Origin: Branchiostoma floridae
Taxonomy: Eukaryota; Chordata; Leptocardii; Amphioxiformes; Branchiostomatidae
NCBI RefSeq assembly: GCF_000003815.2
Contig: NC_049995.1
Coordinates: forward strand, 5,361,771 to 5,425,770
Direction: 5' to 3'
Length of the DNA stretch: 64,000 bases
Part shown: positions 45,270 to 60,200 of the stretch, piece after piece
Numbering within the stretch: position 1 is the stretch's first letter
Layout of the letters: every line of letters starts with the position of its first letter
Notes under the pieces: model-generated
Seen by the model: only the letters and a program-made list of their open reading frames with translations
Databases searched by the model: none
Told to the model about the DNA's origin: nothing
Made by a program: the position numbers and the translations under genes

Positions 45270-48200
45270 GTGTGTGTGTGTGTGTCAAAGTCAAAGTCAA
45301 AGCCGCAATTTTGCTTTTTTCATTAATTAATGTCAATCTATGAAGTATGATTGTGATCACTACATTTTGTTCTAACTTTCAAGTTTAACCGAATGTCTTG
45401 TACTTGAAGTAAAAAGAACAAAGTTCCCACTAACATACTTTCGAAGATTCTAAACTAGCCAGACTACTAGAATATTTTGAATGTAATATGATATTATTCA
45501 TAACATAATAAGATTTCGCAGGTGGATGCCATCCATAAAGTGCCGTTAGAATGGCCCATAATCAATCATAATGCCATTATCTGAGTAGCCAGACCTGGCC
45601 TGTTGACATGGGACACAGCTGGCACTGTTGTTTCACTGGGAAACTTCCCATATCCATTTCTTTATCAGGGCTCCAAATCAACACTGTCCCTATCTTACAA
45701 TGACAGGCAATTTTCACCAAGGAAATAGCATAGTGTTTACTAAAGATTCATATCTTTCTGTGGTTTCTTTGTTTTACAGTAGGAGGACAAAGGCATAAAT
45801 TTGGCATTTTCATTCAGTGTTCAAAGTGCACTCAATAAGAATACTATTCTGGGATTTGTAAAATCGAAATAGAAGAAAAGAATTATAACTTTTCATTGCC
45901 AGAGAGTTTTTTCTTATTTTATGTGGACAAAGTATTTCTTTCATGGAGAAAACTTAAAAATAAATGCAAGAAAGAAAAACAATGAGAAAAAAAGAAGCCA
46001 TTTTCCAACTTTCATTCTGTACTGCAGTTTTGGTATATTCTGCCAGGGGGCACTTGCCATCTATGAGTTGCTGTCTCTGATTGCTTTGTTGTTGCATCTT
46101 TGTTCCAGACGGGTGCAGGTAAAACCTACACCATGGGTACGGGATTCGACGTGAGCATCTCTGCGGAGGAGCAAGGCGTCATCCCGCGCGCCGTGGAACA
46201 CCTGTTCCGTGGGATTGGCGAGCGGCGGAAGGCGGCGCTAGAGAGAGGCGATCCTCCGCCAGAGTTTAAGATCAATGCACAGTTCATGGAGGTACTGTAA
46301 AGTGGTTTAAAATGATTTCAAAGTTGTTTTTATAGTGGATTACTCACGCTTCTAAGCCTAGATATACAATTATGGTTAGCCACTTGAAATATGTAATTTA
46401 ATTTTCTTAAACTCTTGTGCACTGTGTTAAAGTCATATTTTCACATTAGGTTGCAGGTATGGTTTTATCTAAAGTTTACAATATTAACAAAGGCTCAAGG
46501 GTCAAGTCTCAACAGTATGTAAACAATGTATCAGAGCTGCCTGTAGCTTTAAAAATTATCTTTCCAAGACTCCAACCCATTTTTCCCCTCATATTGTTGT
46601 TTTTTGGAATTTTTGTCCACACCAACAAGCAAATTTTGCCCCGAAGTGTTGGAAATTTGCCTGATTATTGCACCAAAGCTGTGTGGCCCATGGCTACAAA
46701 AGCTGAGATGGGCTCTGTCCTGTGCACCATCTTGTGCGGGTAAGACATTATTTTTTTTTTCTTTAGGCCATACCAATTTAATTGATTGGTTCCCGGATTC
46801 GCTCGCTCCTATTTTGGGGAAAATAAAAAAATAGAAATGACCACTCACCAAATTTTCACCATTAGTGATACCATTCACCAACTTTCTGGTGTAGCAAATT
46901 GACCTTTCTATTATAAGCTCCTTAAAATGTGGGTATTATTATTGCAGTTATATTTTTCATTCATGAAGAATGGGACAAATATAAAAACTGACACTACTTT
47001 TGTAATTTTCAACAAACAGGTGCTGTTACTGTACAGTAATACTAGTGTTTTTGTACTTTTTTCAAGCTGAAAACCTTTTATTCTTTATGTTTTAGATTAG
47101 GCCTTATCTTTACCCCAACCATTTTGCAATTTTTTTTTTTTTTCCCTGTCGGTCCATATTTTTTATGAAAAAATCCGTGAACCAAAGAATTAAATTGGTG
47201 TGGCCTTATCTTGTAGAGTGGACTGTAACTAATTGTCTGATATCCCTTTTCCCCAGCTCTATAATGAAGACATTAACGATCTATTTGACCCGTCCAAGGA
47301 GCATGTAAGTATCATACTCTGTTTTGCTTTGCCAAATTGACCCACTTCTAGCAGTAAAGGTACATTGTAAAGGTAAAAGGAGTGGCCTCAATCAATTGTA
47401 GCCTGGGTACCATCCGGAAAGAAGTTCGCTCTGGCGTTCATTATATACTATATACAGTCGCTTCTAGCTCTGACGTTCATTATACACTATACACAGTCGC
47501 TTCTCTGTGTTTCCGTCTGGGAACGTGGACCATGTTAACGTCTGGAATCGTCCAAATTTTCTTCAGCATCATTGGAATAAGTGATGGATGTTTGAAGATG
47601 ACGCTTTCTGTCAGCTTTGCTTTTTACCTAAGGGTTTATTACCATATACCATAAAGATAATGGTTTTGAGTCTGCAATATTCTTGTATCGCCATGGAAAT
47701 GGCTATGTTTATTGTTTTGTTTTGTTTTAATTTCAGGGTAAGAAGTCCCACATTAAAATCCATGAGGATGCTACTGGTGGGATCTACACAGTGGGTGTCA
47801 CCACCAGGGCAGTTAGTTCCAAGGAAGAGGTGAGATGACTAGGGGTTTATGACCTACAATGTATAAACCACCGAGTGATTGAGCAAATCAGTTTATGAGG
47901 TTGTTATTAAAGGTCACTGACTATATATAGGTGTTACAAATATATGTCATGGTAAACACAGGGAAAATTGGTCATTAACATTGTTATGGTTAACACCAAG
48001 AGAAAAATGGTTATCAAATTAATGTTTCATATAGCCTATTCAAAGTGACACTGACATTGTAAAAAAGTTAGAGATGTTTGCAATGTTATACTGTGGTATA
48101 CGCAGAACACTGAATAGTACATGTTTGCTGTCACTACAAAAACCTTAAAGAAAAAGATATTAGTTTATCCTGATTTTTAAAGCAGAGTAGTGAGCTGCAA

Positions 48201-51200
48201 GAGAATCTCCATCGTAATACTGTTATTTTTCCTTGACTGACTTTCTTCTGTCTATCCCCAGATTATACAATGCCTGAAGATGGGTGCCCTGTCCCGTACA
48301 ACAGCAAGCACAAACATGAACGCTCAGAGCTCACGCTCGCACGCCATCTTCACCATTCACATTAAACAACAGCGTGTTGTACGCAACAACGAGCCTGTTG
48401 GGGAGGAAGAAAAGGACGACACAGACAAGGAGACAGACACCGCAGCGCTGAACGACTTCGAAACACTGACGGCAAAGTTCCATTTTGTCGACCTCGCTGG
48501 GTCAGAGAGATTGAAGCGAACTGGTGCAACGGGTGATAGGCAAAAGGTTTGTTATGTCTTAAATTAAAGTGTACAGGGACTTTACTAAGCAAGACCATCT
48601 CTAGTTTTATTATAGTTTTGTTCTAGCTCCGTTTTCTGTTGCCTTGTTGTAAAATAAGGCTACCCACCGAACAGTGTTTTTCTGTATTGCATAGAATTGG
48701 GTTTACAGTATATATTTGTTTCAGGTCTTATTCTATGATTTAACCTTGAAGACTTGTCAAAGTATTACTAACATCTGTTGATTCGTTTGTAAGATAATTT
48801 GTGAACAGGACAAATGAAGAAACACTTAGTGAACTGGACTTATATGTATTGTTGAAGGTATACATGCACTATAGTAACATTGCAACTCAAAAGCACCATC
48901 TAGCAGGTTTATGTGAAACTGCAGATTCCTGCCAAAGAACCATTGGTAATCCTACCACAAATATGACAAGTCAGAGTGAAACTTTTTTGTCATCTCCTCT
49001 CAACAATGACTCGTAGTTGCTCATCTCTTCTCACTCAGGAGGGTATCTCTATAAACTGTGGACTCCTGGCCCTTGGAAATGTCATCTCTGCTTTGGGAGA
49101 CCCTAAGAAAAAGGGAAGCCACGTGCCTTACAGGTAATGAAGTGAGAAACTGAAGTATACATTGAGTTTCTTAATTACTTTCAATAATGTTCAATAGTTC
49201 AATAATGGGTCTCGTAGCAGCTTTCTACGGTATTGCTACATTACATCAGATTTTTATAGCTCATGTTCTGGTTCTTGGCTCTTGAGGCAGAGAGTAAGTT
49301 GTGTATGTTCGGGCCCCCTAGCAGCTTGCAGGGGCTGATTTTGATTCAAACTTTGGATGAGAATAATTCAAGGTGTTGACGGATTGTCATGATTTTCTGT
49401 ATGTTTTCTGCTTTGACTTACATTTTCTAATGCTGGAGGTTAAAAAAACATGTACCAAATACTTCAGGAAGAAAGGTTGACTGAAATTTTACATGAAACA
49501 TCTTTCTCACAGAGACTCCAAGCTGACCAGACTACTACAAGACTCCCTAGGTGGGAACAGCCGCACCCTGATGATTGCCTGCGTCAGTCCCTCGGACCGA
49601 GACTTTATGGAGACGTTGAACACGCTCAAGTATGCCAACCGCGCCCGAAACATCAAGAACAAGGTCTCAGTAAACCAGGACAAGACGAGTAAGATTATAC
49701 AGGAGCTTCGAGGAAAGGTTATGGAACTGGAGACAGAGCTGTTGGAGTACAGACAGGTGAGTAGACAGGTGCAGTTTGCACAAGAACTGGTAGGTGGCAG
49801 TAGTGAGCTTGCCTCCTCAACTTGTATCGAATAGGTGGAGGGTTTGTTTTGATATTCACTAAAGATAAAAGATAGAGAAATGCCTAAGACCAGTTAGAGC
49901 TGAAGATGGTTGAAAGGTGCAGTGTGCACAATGACTGCTAGGTGGCATTAGTGAGCTTGCCTTTCCAGCTTGGTTTAGTTTGATGGTTTATTTTGATAAT
50001 TCCTGAGAATAAAAGGAAGGTAGATGCCTTGGAGCTGGAGACAGCTGTTAGAGTACAGGCAATTGGAGGGACATACATGTAATATTATGCAGTTCGTACA
50101 TGAATTGCTAGAATCTTTGAATAAAAAAATCAGAGATGACAGACTTCACCCCTCAGACAGTATTAAGTACCCTCTAGAAGAATAATCATACAAAAACTCC
50201 TGCATAAGTATAAACACACACAAACATGTGCACACACGCACATGCATACATGTACAGACACTCATATGTGCACACACGCAAGCATTTTGATACATACATA
50301 TACTTGCACACATATATACAGACACACAGTCACACTGACAAAGTTCACTTCATTTGGATAAAGTAATGAACACAGTTGGATGTCAGTCTAAATTCTAGCA
50401 TTAATTTCCATCTTTTACTTCTCAGGGTCGGCGTACCATAGGTGAGGACGGAGTGGAGTGTATAAACGACATGTTCCATGAGAACACCATGCTGCAGACA
50501 GAGAACAACCAGCTCAGGATGAGGATAAAAGCCATCCAGGTGGGATACCATCTTGCCTAGTATAACAGGGGGCACTGTAAATGACGGTCTAAATCGGAAA
50601 AACCTAAATTTTTTAAAAGTAGATTGACCAAGTGAATTTATGTCTACATGTACGTATACGATGTAACAGAAAGTTATCAATGTCTCCAAGGTGATGTTTT
50701 AAATGTTACCAGGGATATATATCTAGGCACTTTTTGGAAATTTTGCAGAACCTACATGTACATGTTCATGTAACTTTGGTAAGGTGCATTTCAGATGGGA
50801 AACTTTGGTTAGAAACATTCTCTAAAATGAGACGTACAGCCGAAGGCCCTGTGTTTTAAGAGAGCCATACCCAAGGCACCTCTTAGAAACTACCTTCATC
50901 ATCATCATCCGGGCGTGCTGGTTGCACGGATGGACATGACTCTCTTCCTCCATCCTTCCCTATCCTCCATAGCCTTGGGCAGTTCTTCAGCCGAGCAGCC
51001 AGTATCATCACAAATTTGTACATGTACATATGTTTTGCGTTGTCTACCTTTGCTAGCATGACCATGTTTGGGAGTCCACAGCAAAGCGTCACTAATGAAA
51101 CTACCTTAATTATCAAAAAGAGAGGAGGTCCATACCAGTATGGTTTAACAAACTTTACAGTCTTATGTTAAGTAGCTTGTACGGTGCAAAAGTGGTGTGT

Positions 51201-54200
51201 TACACAGAATGGTGGTTTAATTAAACTGTTTAATATGCAAACACACAAACTTGTTTGTTTTCCTGTATAGGAAACAGTTGAGAGTCAGGCAGCACGGATC
51301 AGTCAGCTGATGACTGACCAGGCTCGCTGGCAGATCCACCAGGCAGGGGAGGACGGGGAGGATCAGGTCGGATCCATGATCCAGGGCTACATGAGGGAGA
51401 TCGAGGAACTCAGGTGGGATTCTGGGATCTTGTACTTGTTGAATAAAGGACATGTGATCCTATATGTGATGTTGTACTGCCTCTGGAACTAGAAGCCGTG
51501 AGTTTGAATCCCTGCTGTAACAGTTCAATGAAATCACTCACCCAACAAGCACCCTGCTGGAAAGGGTTGTATTCCTTAGGACGTGACATTAAACCGTGTT
51601 ATACTGTTCATTGTACTCGAAAAGAGCTAGATGGATTTCCCTTGTACAATGAACCTATAGTATAAATATGTGTACTACACATAGCATCTGTCTTCTCTGT
51701 CACAACCAGTGGAAGAGTAGCTCAGTCTACAGTAAACAAAACTAAACTGGATCAAAATCATTTCCCTTTACGGTACTGGTGGCATTCTTGGATCTTAGGT
51801 ACCGGTATGTCACATTTTTATCTTTGGCAGGTTGGTCATATTTTCATTATCATGAATCTAAAAAAAGTAAAAGTGAAACTTGTGTTCAATCTTCAGGGGC
51901 AAGCTGATCGAAAGTGAAAGCATGGTGACGCATCTCCAGCGCAGGATATCCAACCAGGGTCTGTCGCTCTCCACGTCGCTCTCGTCGCGTAGCCCGTCGC
52001 ACATCGCTCTGACTGGCGGGCTCGACACCTCCGACTTGACCAACCAGTTTGGAGGAGGCTCCCCAGTTTCCCCCATCGCAGAAGACACAGAAAGCATTAT
52101 AAGTATGGCCAAGAAAGACTTACAGAACCTTAAACACAAGAAGAACCGCTTTAGAAAACGGCACAATTCAGAAAGGTAAGGTTTTTGATTGTCGTTTTTA
52201 CTTTTAAGTATTGAAGAATTTACAGCCACAAGTATGGCAGGGGGGCGTGTTTTTGTCTGAATCTGAACTGTGCTGTGTATGTTTTTCTGTGTCAACCATA
52301 ATTTTCTGTAATTGACAGCAAGCTAGTTCTCACTGTGATGTACATGTGTATTCTTGTAAATATATAAAAACTGAAAGCCCACAGCCATTCTTTATGTACT
52401 GCCAGAAGCCGCTACTATTCTGTAGAAGCCGCTTAATTGCACAGTCCATTTGCCAGTGCATTTTGTGAAATTATCCAAATGGTGCAACAAAGTGAAGTTA
52501 TTAAGCTGGACCGCACCACCACAAGATTTTGGGATTTCGTGCAATTAACAGAAGTGTTCCATTATCCATTGTGCAATTAACTGGCTTCTACTGTACCCAC
52601 ACATGCACACTTTAAACTGTGAGCTAGCTTAATTACAAGATTCTCTGCAGCATCAATGTAAAAGTTACTGTATTTGGCAGTTTACTATGCACAGACTTGC
52701 TGGGTACTGTCTTTACAATATACATGTACCTTGGTAAGGCTCTACTAAACTTGGCTGAGGTTTCTACTTTTGTGGGTGTGGTCTCTAACCAGCTGTCAGC
52801 CAATCAGGGAACTGGGTATACCTAGAGCAAACTTTTGGACTATTCTCAGATTGGATGACAACTGGTTAAGAGGCCACTCCTTCAAAACCTGAGCCCAGAC
52901 CAGCAGAGGCTTTCCAAAGGCATGTTGTGGGTATGCCTCTGTGTGTATTTGTTGATGTCCATGATTGTGTTTGCAGGAAGTATAGACGTCAGGGCTGTGT
53001 AGACAGGGCAGTCATGACTGACAGTTGGATGCAGAGGTAAACTAGGTTGGGCAGAAAGCTGCTAACCGAACCCTGCTGAAAGTACCGACCCTGCTGTCCC
53101 CTGTAATACACGAACCCAGCAATAATAATATCATGGTTTTCTTTTTTATTTAGTAAAAGGTAATCCGATAGCCTTTTTGAAGCTGTGTGTATGAGGGACG
53201 GCCCTAACCGAAACTAGGTACACGTTTTCACCCAAGTCATGACTGACAGTTGGATGCAGAGGTAAACTAGGTTGGGCAGAAAGCTGCTAACCGAACCCTG
53301 CTGCAAAAACCAACCCTGCCGACCCTGTAATACATGAACTCAGCTATATTAATTCATAGTTTTTTTGTTTTTTTTTCGTAAAGGTAGTCCCAGAGCCTTT
53401 TTGAGGCTGTAAGGGACGATCCTTAGGCTGAAGCTATGTAGTACTTGTTTTCACTCAGTGAAGTGAGGAAAGTCGTGTAAAGCAAGGCACAAGATCAGTA
53501 ACCAGCAGATTTGAACCCATGACTTTGCCGTTCTGGGTGAAGGACTCTACTGTTACGCCACACAGCAACACAGTGTGATCAAGAAGATAATGGCCTATTG
53601 CTGATAAAATTGACTTTTTAGAGCTTACAGACTTACTACAGAAAATTTGATGCAAGAATGGAAGTTAGAAAAATGACAAGCAAGCAGCAGCCAATTCAGC
53701 CTCAAGATTCAACCTTCATGAAGTCACAATATATGCCGAGGCCAGCTTTTTTTTCTTTCAAAAAGCACCTTTCTTATTTATTTTTTGCTTTGTTCCATGA
53801 CTCAATATAAACCTTCAATCCTTGTCATTCTAACAAAAATACTAATTGTGATTTGCCCAAGTCTAATACCATTACTAAAATTTCAATATGTTATTATTGG
53901 CTTATGGGAATGACATTGTTGTACTTAAAGCTGACTGTACATTAAATTTTTAACATTTTACAAAATTTACACTGATTTTCACCATTTACTTAGGAAAGCA
54001 AACATATGTCATCTTTGTGTCATGTAGTACAAACAATGTCACGTGGAAGATGGGATTTAGAATATCATGTAAAATTGTGACTCCAAAGAAAACAAAGAAC
54101 ACAAAGCGTCGGAAAAAAAGTTTTTGTTTGTATCATGAAATTCTGTCCAATTTAAAGTCACAGTGGAACCACAGAGGAGTCACTGTCCTAGTGAAATGAG

Positions 54201-57200
54201 GGTGTTGATTAATACGGAAAGATGAATGAGCAAGTTTTAAACCTGCTGTTCATTAAACACTCATCAGTCTCAATGACGAAAAATGGTGGATGCTACCCAA
54301 AACATTTGTCCATTTCCAAAACCATATCCAGTTGCTTGAGTAATGCTTTTTGGCATATATTATTATCCATGTACAACCTTCATCACTTTTTTAACCTTTT
54401 GTTGTTCAGCTCTGACAAGGAAAACAGGAGTGATGGAGAGGAGGAACAGGAAGAGGAGGGGGAGAAGAATGGAGTGGGAGATGAGTCAGAGGAGGAGGAA
54501 GAGGATGGAGATGAGGAGGAGAACCAGGAGGAGGGGGAGGAGGAGGAGGAGGGGAGCAGTGAGAGCTCCTCTGATGAGGAGGATGGGGATAATCTGGAGG
54601 AAGATCTGGCAGGTAGGGGGCCTTGGATCAATTAATATATGTAGAAATTTATTTGCAAGTCCGTGCCCGAGGGCTAATTGCAAGTACATGGTATAAACAT
54701 AGTGACAATGGACAATCATGAACAATATTCTACTCTAATACTAGTGTTGGCTATTTCTAAACAGGTTTGGTTCGACTTTTTTTTGGAAGCAGAGGGAGAC
54801 GAAAAGCCCCACCTTTTCTAAAATTTGTGGGCTCTGTGATTTCAAGAGAAAAGTGGCTTTCTGTTCGAATGTCAATGTGGGGAAGTTGGGATATGTCTTT
54901 GTGGCTTCTCTAAACAGATAATTAATGAACTTTATTGCTCAACCGTTGTACGTGATGTAGAGAAGTAGAGAGAGGTACTCCGGAAGAAAGTGAGAACAGA
55001 TAAAGTCATGGCCGATTAAGAAACATTCTTTATTCACTCGGGATCCAACATCTCTCTAGTCCTAAGGTCGGTCTGCTCTAGCTATTCTTCAGCATCTCTG
55101 CCTTTATATCTAAGCAGCAGAGACAGCAGTAGTGGACCCATATACTGACATCAACCATGTCACCCTCTTAGCTGTCAGTTGCCTCTTTCTTCCCCTTCCT
55201 AAATACTTGTTTCTTTAGGGTACTAATCAGGCTTCCTCTGAAACCAGTCTCATGCAGGGACACTGGTCAGTGGGCAAATTTCACAGAATCATGGATTTTG
55301 GAAGTTTCTTGGAAACCTAGCCAGGGTTCACTATCAATAATTATATACAAGGCTAATCCTAATCCATCCTTTTATTTAAAACCATTACTACAAAATATTA
55401 CTGATAATGTTAATATGTTATGCTCTGTGTATGGATGATTTGGTTTCGCTTTAGAGCATACATGTATATTTACCATTATTCCTGCAGACATCTCGTGTGA
55501 GATCGCCATCAAACAGAAGCTGATTGATGAGCTAGAGGTCAGCCAGAAGAAGATGCAGGTGCTGAAGTACCAATACGAGGAGAAACTCTCCAACCTACAG
55601 CAGAAAATACAGGCCACACAACAGGAGAGAGACAAGGTGGACCATTTTGTTGTTTGTTTCCTTGGAAAACATCAGTGACCAGATTTTGGACTGATTATAA
55701 TAAACAGGCTTTCAGCAGGCGTCCCACACATTTTTTGCCTACCTGTCCACGAAAATAAGTAGTGAAGTATAGTAAAGTTTCTTTGTCATTTCTACCAAGT
55801 TTCTACACTCAAATGTACAGAGGCAGGTAGCCTTAATTACATGAAGATAGGAATTAAAAATGTCAGATACTTCATCAAACAGTTACCTTTGTAGCAAAAT
55901 GGATCATTGTTTTTAGTATCACAAATTCACAACTTTTACAAACAATTAGGTACAGTTTCAGGTCCAGGCCTGGACCTGATCCTTTTAGTCTGGACCTGAA
56001 CCTGACCAGACCTGTACTAAAACATTCTGTGCCAGCACCCACCCCTACTCACCAGTGATGTTCTGTTCCTATCATAGGTGCTGGCCAACATGGAGTCTGT
56101 GGACCACATCGCCGAGGAGAAGGCCAAGAAAATCAAGTCTGAATACGAAAGGAAGCTTAAGAACATGCAGGTGGGTGTTTTTTCCTTCATGCTACTGATT
56201 TACAACACTGCCTGATGTATATTGTCTCAACAGAAATGAGAAAGCAAAGGATAGATGTGTTCTACATGTATGCATGGTGAATAAGATTTTATATGTTTCT
56301 TTTGATGGCTGTTTCTTCGTATCCGAAGATCAATGGTAGGCAGACAAGGTTGATTAGACATGCCCCTATGCCTATGGCCTGTCACCACCACAAAGGCCTG
56401 TCACTGCCACCAACACTTTATATGTTTCTACAGTTACAGTAATAAGCGTACTTCAATATCCTGTATTTCGCTTTGCATTCCATGTACAAGGAAATGTCAC
56501 CTTACAATAAGGTGTATTTAAAATTGTTGATTATTTCAGTCTCTTGGATCAAAGGAGGTAAACAGGCAGTCTTATTCTGAGGCAGGCACAAACAGATTGA
56601 ATTTATATTATGGCAGGGTAGATATCGCAATTTTACTGGTAGAATAACTGATGATTCAGCCAGATAACAATCTCTGTAAAGACAGCTAAAAGCAGTTAGA
56701 TATCAGAAATATAAAGACTTACCATATAATATTTTCCGTATATTTCCTCAGGACGAGGTAAAGAAGCTCCAGGCTGCGAAGCGTGAACACGCCCGTCTCA
56801 TGCGGAACAACGCTCAGTACGAAAAGCAGCTGAAGACGCTGCGACATGACTTGGACGAGATGAAGAAGACAAAAGTCCGTCTGATGAAGCAGATGAGAGA
56901 CGAGCAAGCAAAGAGCAGAGAGTCCGAGAACAAGAGGTGACTATTTTATACTTTTTATGTTCATGTATTAGTGAGAGAGAGTGATTTATTTGTAAAAAAA
57001 TTGCAGCCTATAGGCTGAATTGTGTAATACATTACAAGGAGGAGTGATCATCACATGTCCTTGAAATTGTCCTTTTGGATTACAGTGCTCACAATCTGTC
57101 ATTTTACCATACATTTTCTACAATAAAAATGTCCAAGTTACTTTTTCTTTGTCCTATTATAACTGACAAGTAGTCTTGGGACTCTTGATTTATGTGCATT

Positions 57201-60200
57201 TTTCCTTTTCCAGAACCCGTGAACTCGCCCAGCTGAAGAAAGAACAGCGTAGACGCGACAACGTCATTCAGCAACTGGAGCGAGAAAAGAAGCAGCGAGA
57301 ACTCGTCCTGAAGCGCAAACAAGAGGAAGTCAACTCCCTTCGCAAACAGGCTCGACCAGTATCTGGCAAAGTCGGCGACTCCAGAAAGAAAACGACAACA
57401 GAACCTCCACCGACGAACGGACACGTCGATGAGAAACCCGAACTCGCGCCCAAACCCCGTCCCAGAACTGCTCCCTCTGCAAGAACTGCTGCTAGCTCGA
57501 CAAAAGGGAGCCAATCAAAACCCTCGAGTGCAATCGAAAAGCCGGGTGCAAATCGCGGCAGTCACATTCCCGCGCCGACCTCCACCCCACGTAGGGTCAA
57601 ACACCAGCGACGACAGTCCTCTGAGAAAATGGCGAAGATGAAGTGGCAATCGTTGGAAAAACGGGTGGGGGAAGTCATCGCACGGCGACAGACAATAAAC
57701 CACATGGAGCGAGACATGGAACGTTGGCTACAGGAGAGAGAGAAGCTGGGAAAACGGATCGAGCGAATCAAACAGAAGAGAAACAAGGCGGTGGAGGAGA
57801 GTAAGGATCCGAAAGTCCTGCAGGAGTTGCAGGACCAGATAACTGTGCTGACTGACAACATTGATAATGTGAATGACAACATCATGGAGAGCCAAAACAG
57901 TATCATGCAGATGTCTGTAAGTGTTCCTGAATTCATATCTATTTCTTTTCTATTTGTTTTCCTGTCTAACTTACAGCATTTATAATCTCCCTATGTCTAA
58001 AGAGTTAAGAAGGAGAGATTTTCACCTTCTGAAAGTAAATCTTTGAGCCAATGAAGATAATGTTGTATCATAATGTAAGTCATAAAAACAGCGAAACTTG
58101 ACTACTGTATTATACACAGTCATATGATAATTATCTAGTGTATAATCATAATCAGTAATGTAATCTAAATCTAGGCCGGTGTATAATTAACCACATTCCA
58201 CCCAGTTGATTAGCTCATCTATGTGTATAAAACAAATTGCTAAGACTATTTGTGATTCACCAAATGTGATGATTGTGTTTTGTAGGAGGAGGGAGATCCT
58301 GTGGACATCACAGCTGTGATCAACTCATGCTCTATCGAGGAGGCACGCTATCTGTTAGAACACTTCCTCAACATGGTCATCACTAAAGGCATGTATGCTG
58401 CACAGAAGGAGACAGAGTGTAAGGTGAGTTATAGGGTAACACTTACAAATTTATTGACTCTCTTGTCTAGAGAAATTTGGTCAAATGCAGTAGCTGAAAT
58501 TGAATTGAGAGACTCAGTCAAATATTCCGGCAAGTCTAATTATTTTTAGATACAGGCAAACAGTGAAATTTCTTCATGATTTAATTGAAACTTGGTACAT
58601 CTATTTCAGGAGCGTGAAGCGAAGGTCCACACCCTAGAGCACAGCTACAACATGACCCAGGACCTACTGCAGCATCTCATCCAGGGGCAGGCAGAGTACG
58701 ACCCCGAGCTGGAGGAGGTCCTGGGGAACTCCATGGCAGCCGTCGCCCCTAGCAACAGCAGCAGCGCGTCGTCCACGCGATCGGCCTCTCCCGTCAACGA
58801 GGCAGAGGATAAGGTCACTGACCTGGCAGAGATTGGATCCAGGTACTCAGTGTTCAAATACAAATTTAAGGGTTTCATGCCTTCATGGCAAGATGGATTA
58901 ACCTTCTCTCTACTTCTTAACCACATTTAGCCAATACAAATTTTGTACCAAACAGCTACCTCAGAGTGCTGAAGGTTATTAGGCAATGTCATACATGATT
59001 ATGTAGTTTGTAGTATGATTCGCAATACAACAGGTACTCTAGTTTTGCAAGTCTTTTTTCACGTGCACTGTTCTTTCTATTAGCTTTTCATACAAAGTTA
59101 CTAACACGCATGGCTCAGGCAGAGTAATCAAAATATTGTCAAATTTTACAGAAAACAAAACTGATACAAAATACAAAGAGTTCGGACAGTTATTTGCTGT
59201 TTAAGAATTAGAAATAACAACAGTTTTGTTACACATTTCCCAGGCTTGCTGCAATGGAAGCTCAACAGAAGAAGGAGAAAGCCAGAAGAAGAACAGCCAC
59301 CCCAAGTGACCTCCTCTTCGCAGACAGCAGTGACTCCAGCTCTGACATTGCCGCCTGTGATATCGTCAAACCTTCCCCAACAACTCTCATCCCATTGGCT
59401 GAGCAAAAAGACGAATCGTCCAATCAGGAAAAGGTTGAGGAAGTTAATGCTGCTAAATTGATGCCACCACCCCCCGGGCCACCATCAAGGCCTCAAGTTG
59501 TTCCCACAAAGTCCACAGGAGGACTTCGACGAAGTAAATCTGGGTCAAGTTTACCGTCGACACAGGTCAACTCGGCACCGGACAAAAGGTCGACGACCCC
59601 TAGCATGCGGCGGAAAACGTACACAAAGCCGCCACCTCCAATCAGCATGTCTCGGACGAACTCTACGTCAGACACAGGCTCGGACATGACGATCACGCCG
59701 CCGGGGTCACCAACGTCGCAACGGCTGCCGGATCAGAACGTGTTTGCAAGACTGAGCGCGCCCAGTAACAGTCCGCACAAGCTCGATAAGGGGTCCATCA
59801 ATCCGTATAACAGTCGCTCAGGGTCGCGTACGTCCCCGCTCACGTGCATGCACCTCGCAGAGGGACACACAAAAGCTGTACTATCTGTTGATGCAACAGA
59901 TGACTTGCTGTTCAGTGCCTCGAAGGACAGAACGGTGAAGGTTTGGAACCTTGTGACGGGTCAGGAGATCATGACGCTACCGGGACATCCGAACAATGTT
60001 GTCGCTGTCCGCTACTGCTCGTACACGGGACTGGTGTTTAGTGTGTCAACGTACTTTGTGAAGGTCTGGGATATAAGAGCAAGTTCAGCAAAATGTGTGA
60101 AAACTCTCACGTGAGTACCACAAACTTTTGTAATCATAGGGAATATATGGCTTGATACACTGATATATCAGAGTATCAAACCATGTAACAATCTCATCAA

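Larger units (their letters stand above)
29492..46108 (+). other. KIF21 intron 1 (16.6 kb)
   Basis: No further exon is needed, since the P-loop joins GQ to TGAGKT directly across it. No nested gene was found. It holds SINE-like heads, a triplicated tRNA-like repeat, a hAT MITE, a Harbinger-like MITE, CA and TC microsatellites and a tandem AT-rich repeat, each listed separately. Confidence 0.7.

Noticed and set aside
45079-45360. ORFs with poly-(RE) or poly-(SL)
   Set aside because: Translation of a (TC)n microsatellite.
54383-54725. Ser- and Leu-rich minus-strand ORFs
   Set aside because: Antisense of the acidic exon 11 of KIF21, where GAG codons read as CTC.
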